This document shows positions 56,542 through 64,000 of a stretch of 64,000 nucleotides of DNA, one piece after another; the stretch's first letter is position 1, and each line of letters starts with the position of its first letter. The translations under genes were made by a program, and so were the position numbers. Under the pieces are notes generated by a model that ran no database searches, was not told where the DNA came from, and worked only from the letters and a program-made list of their open reading frames with translations. This stretch comes from Schistocephalus solidus (lineage: Eukaryota; Platyhelminthes; Cestoda; Diphyllobothriidea; Diphyllobothriidae). The DNA is taken from contig WEDG01007309.1 of the NCBI GenBank assembly GCA_017591395.1, positions 24,064 to 88,063 of the forward strand. Direction: 5' to 3'.

Positions 56542-56668
56542 AAGGCTCAAGTTTCACGCATTGTTGAGAACCCTACCAGCACCAGCCCCGCCTGGCCCCC
56601 TCTGGCCCAGGGGGCCAGGCGGGGCTGGTGCTGGTAGGGTTCTCAACAATGCGTGAAACTAGAGCCTT
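56542..56668. repeat. 127-bp near-perfect palindrome (60-bp arms, 7-bp loop)
   Basis: Left arm 56542-56601 and right arm 56609-56668 are reverse complements with a single mismatch (56549/56661). The 7-bp centre is CTGGCCC at 56602-56608. The inner arm is GC-rich (CCAGCCCCGCCTGGCCCCCT). It lies exactly between the 5' side of the minus-strand B1 and the plus-strand B3. It would extrude a strong hairpin in DNA or RNA. Confidence 0.92.
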
Positions 56669-56818
56669 ATGGAACCTGTCAATAGCTGTTCTGCCAATAA
56701 CATCCGCGGAACAGTTATTGAAGCTGGTATTTCAGCGAATGGCTTCTGCAGAAAGTAAGGGAAACGTTTAGACAAACCTGTAAAAACTTTATAGAGCGGG
56801 CACCCAATAAATGACCGC

Positions 56819-57382
56819 TTGTCAGTGGAGCCGGCCCAGCAGAAGTTTAGACACAGGGGTGGTCAAATGAAACATGTCAACATCAGTCCAGGACCAGATG
56901 GCGTCCCAGTCAGCGTTCTAAAGGTGGATGCAAACGATATATTTCCGTCCCTTCTGTATAAGATATTTAATCTTGCTCTTGAAAGTGAAACTTTCCCTAC
57001 TTTATGGAAGGAATCGCACATACTGCCTATTCCGAAACACGGCCGACCTACGTCATTTGACGACTTTAGACCAATAAATACACTACCATCAGTCTCGAAG
57101 ATTTTCGAGTCCTTGATTAAAGAAAAGATGATGTGTCACCTAAGAGAAAATAACCTTCCTAATGCGGCTCAGCATGGTTTTCTCGAAAAAAGGTCTTGTT
57201 ACACTTGCCAGCTCTCTTTCTTTGATCATGTGCTACAATCTAGAAACAGCGGTTTTGCAATTTACACCGTTTACTTCGATTTCACTGAGGCTTTTGATCG
57301 TGTTGACCATGATCTCCTACTGCTGAAACTTGCCTCCTTCGGCATAGGTAACAAGCATCTGAACTTAATATTTCCTATTTGA
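56819..57382 (+). pseudogene. B3 RT first half (187 aa open)
   Basis: It reads NISPGPDGVPVSVLKV, PTLWKESHILPIPKHGRPTS, FDDFRPINTLPSVSKIFESL, AAQHGFLEKRSCYTCQLSFF and YTVYFDFTEAFDRVDHDLLL (first catalytic Asp). It ends at a frameshift near 57375. No earlier endonuclease codons are recognisable, so the copy is 5'-truncated. Confidence 0.82.
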
Positions 57383-58414
57383 GTGCCTGCGCACAACGGG
57401 TTAAAATTTCTGATGTTATCTCCAACCCCACGCATGTGAGGAGCGGAGTTATTCAGGGCAGCGTACTCGGCCCGCTTCTATTTTGCCTCATTGTCAACGA
57501 TGTTCCTTATTGTTTTCAGTATGGAAGGCCCTTTATGTACGCTGACGATTTAAAAGTTGCCTATCGATATAAACCGATTGATCACAACATCGTGCTTGAG
57601 CTCTTAAAAATGGATCTTCAGGCCTTTGCTCAGTGGTGTCGCACATGGCGCCTCTCACTTTCTTGGCAAAAGTGCTCCGTTATGGTTATTGGCGACAACC
57701 ATCAGCCCCACCTAAGCATAGACGGTCACGATCTAAACGTGCCCCGACTTATAAAGGACCTGGGCGTATCGTACTCTAGTATTCTTAATCTGTCAGAGCA
57801 CTGCGCCCTGATTGTCTCGAAAGCACGCCAAACTACTGGGTTTATTCTCAGAAATTTCAAAACCGTCAAAATTTGAATCAGCCTCTATAAAATGTATGTC
57901 AGGCCTAGTCTGGAATATTGCTCGTTTCTATTTAGTCTTCTGCATGCCAGTGAACGAAAGAAGATAGAATCAGTCCAGCACTTCTTTACAAAAAGAGTTT
58001 TCTATTCAGATCACCGAAACCTGTCCTATCACCAACGCTGTGAGCTTACAAGCCTTGACCCACTGTGGCTTCGCAGATTACAGAAGGGACTATTTCTACT
58101 GTTTAAACTACTAAACAGTCGTCCATTTAACCCCCTTATATCTCTGAGGCACCTCGACCACTATCGGCGCACCAGTCATCGAGATGTATTTTTATTTCTT
58201 CCTTTGGCACGCACAGTTAGATACCGACAGTTTTTTTTCGGTGAACGCTATAGCAATCTGGAATAAGTTACCTAGAAGTATCAAAATTCAGCAAAGCTAT
58301 CCCTTGTTTACGCGAACTGTCACTAGTTTTCTACATTCAGGACACCTTCCAAAACTTTTGGGTGCTGACTCTGTTGAAGCTCTCTTCGGTTCTGCTGGCG
58401 TTCATGGACTCTGA
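57379..58414 (+). pseudogene. B3 RT second half and C-terminus
   Basis: It reads HVRSGVIQGSVLGPLLFCLI, RPFMYADDLKVAYRYKP (YADD intact), WRLSLSWQKCSVMVIGDNHQ, DLGVSYSSILNLSEHCALIV and a stop at 57874. Then come VRPSLEYCSFLFSLLHASER, IESVQHFFTKRVFYSDHRNL, LTSLDPLWLRRLQKGLFLLF and, after a frameshift in a T run, IAIWNKLPRSIKIQQSYPLF. It serves as the reference for aligning the other B copies. Confidence 0.82.
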
Positions 58415-58627
58415 ATCCTGTGCCGGTCTTCATGCTATGGGCACTATTACTGGCTCTGCAGACCTCATCGGCTTATTTCTCAGTCGAAAGCGAACAGCCG
58501 CTCGCCGAAATACCTGCTGGTGCAGAATACCGGATCCATAACACTGAATGGAGAGGTTCTTCACCGGGCACCTGCGTTAACGCGTCCCTGTCCAGAACTT
58601 TAATTATTCAATAAGCTGCAGTTTTTT

Positions 58628-58659
58628 CTCCTGAAAACACCTGAAACAACGATCAGGAG
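58628..58659 (+). other. 3' UTR hairpin of B3
   Basis: CTCCTGA (58628-58634) pairs with TCAGGAG (58653-58659) over an 18-nt loop, with T6 before and CT5 after. It is the counterpart of the B1 and B2 hairpins. Confidence 0.6.
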
Positions 58660-58805
58660 TCTTTTTCAATGTCAGCTTGACCCTCTACTGTATATTTTTT
58701 TGACCTTGCCTGTAAACTGGCAATAAATAAATAAATAAAATAAAAAAACATGTTCCGGATGAACTCTCTTTCATTTTGGCCCCCCACCACTGACAACCTT
58801 TCAAT

Positions 58806-59741
58806 CTACAAGTCACAAATAACGTTTAGAAATAAATATATCCAAACTGCCTCATTGGCATAATCCTGTACCCTACTTATTCCTCCAAGGAAGTCATTGT
58901 AGGCCTCTTCTGTGCACAGAGGCAATCGACTGATTGATTGTGTTGCTGTTTTGGGGACAGCCATCGCCCTTATATCCCGACGCATTTCGTTCAAGTCAGC
59001 CCACAGTTGTTCCATGTTGCGAACCTGCTTTTTTGCTATGATATCAACTTTTTGACTAGATTAAGATTAAGAACAATGAAAAAAAGTCGTACCGTAGCAA
59101 ATCCACGTCTTTTCGTAGTTTCTTGATCGATGATGAATGGAAATCGTCAGATCGCTCAGTTGGTAGTCTGAGGTAGACATTTGTAAAAAAAATGCTTACT
59201 GATAAGTGGACGACGTTGAAGGTCGTCCTGGTGTTATTGCAGGCATAGATGGGCCAGGCATATTCTCATCATTAATAGGCCTAAAAATAAAAATTATGTC
59301 AAAAGTTCTTACTGCAATATCGATGGTGGCATCGGCCAGCCAGCCAATCTCCGTTCTGGCTCTATTGGCCGGCTAATTAAATCCTCATCATCTTTGGACG
59401 ACGAAGTTAGTTGGCGTTGACATCTATATAAATAGATGAATACGATTTGAAACTAACTTCCGTCTGTAGCCCCTCCCTAGTACAGTTGGCTCCAAGGTTG
59501 AGAGGTCATCCGTTTCCTCAGCCTTCTTTTCCAACTTTTATGCTTTTCGAGGCTGAGGTTTTCTTTCAGAATCCTAACTGAGTACACTTTGGTACCGGTA
59601 GGTGGCTGCAGGTTATTTTGTAGTAAGTACTCGCGTTGCTTTGGGTTTTTCTGGCCACATGACGGAGTGTTCATTGACAAACCAAGCTTTGGCCACAGCA
59701 GCCACGCTTTTGTCATTGACAAATTTTACGACGCAATACAT
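58806..59741 (-). pseudogene. Spliced DUF4806-like transposon protein gene, decayed
   Basis: Three minus-strand exons are suggested. Exon a (59741-59458) follows acceptor TTTTTAG, begins MYCVVKFVNDKSVAAVAKAW, contains EHSVMWPEKPK and PPTGTKVYSVRILKENLSLE, and ends at donor GTTAGT. Exon b (59280-59200) lies between TTTTTAG and GTAAGC and reads PINDENMPGPSMPAITPGRP. Joining a to b keeps the frame (AA + G). Exon c (near 59015-58806) reads MEQLWADLNEMRRDIRAMA, then ISRLPLCTEEAYNDFLGGIS. This pattern (VV-F-DD-SV...WP start, coiled middle, LPL-T-EE end) resembles DUF4806 proteins of invertebrate transposons. Exon a needs two compensating frameshifts and the b-c joint is one base off, so it is probably broken. 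Confidence 0.5.
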
Positions 59742-60081
59742 CTAAAAACATCACACATGAGTTAAAAGCATATCAAAATGCATTAAAATCTTATTCATAC
59801 GTGTATAAGGAAAACTTTAATAAATACAAGTAAAAAAAAACGTTTGAAAACAGTCATTGTTTTTTTGGAATGTGTGCAACAAAGGGAATGAAAAATAAAG
59901 TGATCATCAATGTTAAAAGCAACATATTTACATATAATGTCAGATAGGGTTGCAGTCAAAGGATTTGTTGCCAAAGTTGTGGCTTTAAACATGAAAAGGC
60001 TAGAAGAAGAAATGGATGTTGTAAAAAAGTCACAGCAGTTAACAAACGGACGGTACTGTATTCCGTTAGCGGTAATAGATG

Positions 60082-60582
60082 TCAGAACGCACGGTCTCGG
60101 CGGTGGTTTAACTCATCCAGTAAACCACGCCCAAGGCCCATATGGACATAGCTCCCGTTCTTCAGGACCTTGTTAATGCAAGAACGTGGAGTACGCAATA
60201 ACGTTCTTGGGTCCTTCGAAACATCAGGGTGGTAAGGACGGAACATATCCAACAAAGCTTTCACGGTTGCAAGCGGCATGTTCGTCTTCTGGCAGACGTC
60301 CTGCAAATCAGCTACAAAACATCTGCCACGTAATTCGCTTGATTCTTCCGTGACCCCTATTGATTCTGGATTCCAACACAGAATAAAGTTGTTTGAAAAC
60401 CTACCATTTGAAACCTCGGGAAAAAGTTTGGGCATTTGAGGCTCCGGTGAGGGGTATGACGCTAACGACGAAGATGGTAAAGGACCATCTGCAACTTCGG
60501 TAGCAGCATGATACGCCTGCATAGCACGCAATACCCTCTTATACACGGTGCACCTCTTTATTCCGTAATATATACGCTTCAT
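60082..60582 (-). CDS. Unidentified transposon-type protein, 166 aa open
   Basis: The frame starts MKRIYYGIKRCTVYKRVLRA and, after a Pro/Ser linker, has a compact domain: CFVADLQDVCQKTNMPLATV, KALLDMFRPYHPDVSKDPRT, LLRTPRSCINKVLKNGSYVH and MGLGRGLLDEL. A helix followed by LP-D-RTLLKTPR and G-Y-HxGL is a pattern I remember from uncharacterised proteins in invertebrate DNA transposons, which often occur beside DUF4806-type proteins, as here. It has no catalytic motif that I can see. It may be the first exon of a longer gene (a weak GT follows GATGA), or the N-terminal half of the same element as the DUF4806-like gene. Function unknown. Confidence 0.4.
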   Translation of the reverse strand: MKRIYYGIKRCTVYKRVLRAMQAYHAATEVADGPLPSSSLASYPSPEPQMPKLFPEVSNGRFSNNFILCWNPESIGVTEESSELRGRCFVADLQDVCQKTNMPLATVKALLDMFRPYHPDVSKDPRTLLRTPRSCINKVLKNGSYVHMGLGRGLLDELNHRRDRAF

Positions 60583-61798
60583 GGTAACTGTGCACGGTTA
60601 GCAGAAAACAATATATAAATGATATGAGGGCATATATAAGATTTAGTAAGCTACAAAATTAACCGTTGATATTTAACATTTAACTAGAGCATACGTAACT
60701 AGAAATGAAATTTAAAAAGCAAAAGGTGGCTAATTATCTTATAAAACATCTGCAGGCCTCTGGATTACCTACCTTAGTATCAGCAGCTTTGAGAACAACA
60801 GGTCAGTTGTACAAGTAACACGGCAGGCCAGCACGCGCTTAGTAGACGAATGGCGTCTAAATGGCTGACTTAAACAAACCATCCAAAATCAGTTCATCAA
60901 AGTTCCCTTTAATTAGGCTTAAACAGTATTTTATCTTATAAAATATTACCTATATTGGGCCAAACCATATTTACAAATGGCCTGAAAGTCGAATTTGATT
61001 GGCACCTTTCTGGCCCCGTCTGGCCCCCTCTCAGCCCCCTCTACTGGAGGGGCCATGTGCTGGTAGGGAAGTGAGTGAAGACAACTTTCCCTCAAAAATG
61101 GTACCAAGGATCGTGAATAGAGAACCATATTTAGACATAAAGGTATTAAAGTTTTCCAGGGCGTCAAGGTCTAATTTCTTCATGTTTAAGGTGGGTTGCT
61201 CTAGTGGAAGTTAAACGCGAAGAGGATGTTTGCGTCTAAGCACTGACTGGGGTTTTATATTGATTTTTAAAATAGAAGTCGATAATACGAGAGAAAAATT
61301 GTCACTAGTGACGTTTTTACGGAATAAAAGATGTAATATATGAAAAAAATGTGTTTTTAAGCAAGGCACTGCAAGCAAAATATCTGCAAGGTTACGAGTT
61401 TAAACTGAAAATAGAATTAGCGAAAGAGGCTATGCAGGATGAAAAAAATTATATCAACTGGTATACCAGTTAATGCAAATTATTCTTCGCTGGAAATAAA
61501 AGTAAACTTACAAATTTTCAACTTTATTTCTAGAATTAAACTTTAGATTCCGTCCTTTTGACGTAAATCTGCGAGAAAATTAATGAGGCTATGTAGGGTG
61601 AAAAAGTTTAATAAACTGTATATTTCTCCCTTTTGCAATTGCAATAACTGCAAGTTTGTACAGCTGATAATTAGGCAGAATTACAATAAATTGTCAATAA
61701 TTAAGCTAATATTTTCAACAGGAAACGAAGAAATACGTTGAAAATTTGAGAATTCACTTATCTTCAAATTTGAACAAACCGCCTTCGACCTTGATCTG
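60583..61798. other. Mostly anonymous DNA with a GC-rich foldback-like patch
   Basis: At 61010-61070 a GC-rich stretch contains GCCCCCTC/GAGGGGC and, on the minus strand, CCCTACCAGCAC, a motif shared with the palindrome arms at 56.57 kb. A minus-strand frame near it (61190-61040) reads MKKLDLDALENFNTFMSKYG then SLFTILGTIFEGKL and might be an ORF1 start of a family B element. The remainder up to 61798 is AT-rich with no gene. Confidence 0.35.
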
Positions 61799-62992
61799 AA
61801 ATTGGAATAAGAGGAATGCTGCTGACATGGATTGCAGATTTTCTTAAAGCAAGATTTCACACTGTGTGCATCGATTCCTCGAATTCAAAACCTACTCTGG
61901 TTCTAAATGGTGCCCCCAAGGCTCCGTCTTAGGACCATTACTCTTCTTCGTCTATATAACGACTGCGTTGAAGACCTGGGTTGCAGCGCCGTAATGTTTG
62001 CAGATGATGTTAAATTGTGAACGGTCATCAGATCTGATGCCGATAGGCACGCACTTCAAGAGGGTCTCAACCATCTTAGCAGCTGGTCTCCTCGTTGGCT
62101 CTTTAATGTTAACGCTGGGAAGTGTGTGGTCCTAAGACTCCCTACCAGAAGGACCAGTAAGGAGGATGATTCCTACAAATACCTTCTCAATGGGCAGCCC
62201 CTTTCAATTGTTGAGGAACAGAAGGACCTCGGTGTTCTAATAAACTCCTCACTTAAACCATCTTCACAGTGTTTAAGGGCAGCTAAACGCGCTACACAGG
62301 TCTTATTTGCGCTCAGACGTGGATTTGTGCAGATTGATAAGGAACTCTTCCGAAAAACCTACGGGGTATTTGTTCGATCTCACTTGGAATATGCCATCCA
62401 GGCCTGGCGTCCGTGGTTAAGAAGGATTATCTACAGCTCGAACGAGTTCAGGCGAGGGCTACGAAGATGGTCAAGAATCTTAGTCATCTGCCTTACGAAA
62501 CCAAACTATTTGAACTTGATTTGTTTTCTCTCATTTACAGGCAACTACGCAGTGACCTCATCCAAACCTACCAGATTATCAGAGGCCGCGAGTGTGCCCT
62601 AGAATTTTCTGATTTCTTCAAATTGGCTGAGACGGAACATCTGCTGGGTCATCCCTTTAAACTGCAGAGGAAGTTGATCCACACGGACGTCCGTCGGAAC
62701 GCCTTTTCACAGAGGGTCGTTAGTGCATGGAACTGACTCCCTGATGAGGTGGTCCTCTCAGAAACTTTTGACACATTAAAAGCAAACTGTATACTCATTT
62801 GCTGAGAAGCTATTGTACATATAATGAAGCTTGTGTCAGTAGTGGCAGCTTATGCCTGGCCCACACATATCGATGACCTTACGTTTTCATTTTTTTCAGA
62901 GTTATTGCTGTAAACGTTTATTCTTTTATCATTTTTGAATGTGAATAGGGAGCTCAAGGGTGAAAGCCTAGTTACCTCAAAAAAGTGACTAA
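61799..62992 (+). mobile_element. Family A host element A5, piece 3: RT end and 3' UTR
   Basis: It opens EIGIRGMLLTWIADFLKARF, the residues that should follow KLSRI at the end of piece 2. It continues with a one-base frameshift at LVLNGAPK-GSVLGPLLF, then VMFADDVKL (both catalytic Asp kept, 61996-62011). VEEQKDLGVLINSSLKPSSQ, EYAIQAWRPW, LERVQARATKMVKNLSHLPY and QRVVSAWN follow. The 3' UTR contains AAAGCCTAGTTACCTCAAAA and ends with AGTGACTAAAGTGACTTA near 62992. Two large frames are 62126-62602 and 62413-62736. Confidence 0.8.
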
Positions 62993-62995
62993 AGT

Positions 62996-63060
62996 GACTT
63001 ATTTAAGGGAAAAAGGCTTATGCATTTAAACTCTCTATTTGTCATGTAAAAATCGCAAGA
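62996..63060 (-). mobile_element. Family A 3' end fragment, minus strand (about 60 bp)
   Basis: The plus strand reads TTAAGGGAAAAAGGCTTATG, then CTCTATTTGTCATGTAAAA. This mirrors the inverted family A terminus (TTGAGGGAAATAGGCATGGG, then CCCTATTTGTAACGTAAAA at 47.45 kb). Nothing further of ORF2 follows on this strand. It meets the plus-strand A5 tail directly. Confidence 0.5.
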
Positions 63061-63091
63061 ATTAGAAGCAATGCAACGAAGTTAAAGTCAA

Positions 63092-63958
63092 GTGGGTGTA
63101 AGCAGATTTACAAAGTTAAAATTAAAAATTCCGAAATTCAAAAAGGCCCAACGATCCAACTTCTATTCCATAAGATACGCGACAATATGGAATGCCCTGC
63201 CAAATTCTATTAGAAATAGTCGAACCATACGAGAATCTAAAATAAAAATCAAACAATATATGTTAAATAATAGCACACATCTATTTTTGAATAAGATAAG
63301 GCATTTTTCAACTCGGTTCTTCAACATGGAATTCAGGCCGAAAGGGCTCTGACGCGGCAGTCTCTGTTGGCGATAGCTTCTTCAATCCTGAGTTCTCCCG
63401 ATGGGCTGCTTTATCTGCACCTAGAAGTCAAGCTGAAAATCCAAACGTACTTTGCGTGCGGGGATAGCCATTTCACTTGAACCGGATACTCAGGCCAGAA
63501 TCTCCCACGATTAGTTATTTCATGTCCTTTTATAAACCACCTACGACGACCTGCAATGCACACAGAGATTAAGAATCTTATCTTCTGGCTATGCACAAGG
63601 GCTCTCAATTTAATGATTTATATATCCATTATCTAAAAGCAGCTTTTTTTCTATCTTTAAAACTATTTTAAAAAAATTATGATAACTTTACATTTAAAAT
63701 GTTTTTGGATAGCGTCTTTATTTTTATGTATAATTTTATGATTAGTAAACAATTTGCTTTAAAACTAACTTGCAAAACTTATTATTTTTTATCTCTGTCT
63801 GTTAGTAGTATGTTTTTTTTTCCATTTTTAACATCATTTTGTGCTCTATGTTATTCAGATGCGCAATGAGCCGCACGTCTAGGTTTTTGATATAGCCTTA
63901 TGGAGAACGAATGGTACTAGCTGTTTCATGCAGCTAGATCAAACATAAACATAAACTG
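63092..63958 (+). mobile_element. Non-LTR retrotransposon 3' end (C-terminal box and UTR)
   Basis: The 86-codon frame 63092-63352 reads KFKKAQRSNFYSIRYATIWN, then ALPNSIRNSRTIRESKIKIK, which is the terminal W-N-x-LP-x-x-(I/V) box of CR1-like ORF2 proteins. An AT-rich UTR follows, ending in AAACATAAACATAAAC at about 63945-63956, a short-repeat tail of the type these elements use. Family membership beyond this is unclear. Confidence 0.6.
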
Positions 63959-64000
63959 AACTACAATCAAGACTGAAGGCTGGCGAACACAATCTGGCTA

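Larger units (their letters stand above)
56700..58745 (+). mobile_element. Family B CR1-like copy B3, plus strand, 5'-truncated
   Basis: It starts in the RT fingers and runs to the 3' tail. ORF2 is damaged by two frameshifts (near 57375 and 58240) and one stop (57874-57876), otherwise open. The 3' UTR has the family hairpin (58628-58634 with 58653-58659) and the terminal TTGCCTGTAAACTGGCAA stem at 58706-58723. An AATAAATAAATAAAATA tail ends near 58745. The left edge is uncertain between the palindrome and 56819. Confidence 0.85.

Noticed and set aside
1..64000. CRISPR arrays, bacterial operons, phage genes, rRNA
   Set aside because: No regularly spaced identical repeats and no prokaryotic gene organisation were seen; all coding evidence is eukaryotic.

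Overview
The window is eukaryotic and dominated by transposable-element relics. It most probably comes from a parasitic flatworm, and I favour a diphyllobothriidean tapeworm of the Schistocephalus/Spirometra kind. The reasons are a single clear host gene with GT-AG introns, many CR1-like non-LTR retrotransposons, a non-LTR family whose polyprotein ends in C2H2 zinc fingers (a family I recognise from memory in those genomes), Gypsy LTR relics and a Penelope-like GIY-YIG fragment. The species is inference. I see no rRNA, intact tRNA, operon or CRISPR.

Host gene: the epsilon catalytic subunit of translation factor eIF2B (EIF2B5) lies on the minus strand from 40267 to 29470. It has three coding exons (247 + 255 + 271 aa) joined in phase 0. 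Intron 2 (6.8 kb) contains a decayed Gypsy element (31582-35465) and one copy of a short inverted-repeat DNA transposon. Intron 1 contains a second, inverted copy of that transposon, so exon 2 lies between two complementary sequences.

Left part: 1-5 kb has no recognised gene. A decayed CR1-like element (family A) spans about 5.0-7.98 kb. From 10.9 to 14.4 kb there are remnants of the zinc-finger non-LTR family (family C), including two head-to-head copies, plus a GC-rich tandem repeat. From 14.4 to about 19 kb there is little. From 20.1 to 26.6 kb there are three decayed CR1-like copies of two families (A and B). From 28.7 to 29.3 kb there is a Penelope-like relic and a possible degenerate hammerhead motif.

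Right part: a longer but heavily mutated family C copy fills 41.0-44.95 kb, followed by a Gypsy RNase H relic. The stretch 46.5-63 kb is a nest. One plus-strand family A element appears torn into three pieces (46.83-47.42, 50.44-51.24 and 61.80-62.99 kb). The first gap holds a 3-kb minus-strand family A copy. The second holds a minus-strand family B element (B1), itself split by a truncated copy (B2), then a 127-bp near-perfect palindrome, a plus-strand B copy (B3), and a decayed spliced gene pair resembling DUF4806-type invertebrate transposon proteins.

Most novel candidates: a hairpin with compensatory base changes in the 3' ends of the family B retrotransposons; the short inverted-repeat transposon with 8-bp target duplications and internal telomere-like hexamers; and the inverted pair of it around EIF2B5 exon 2.
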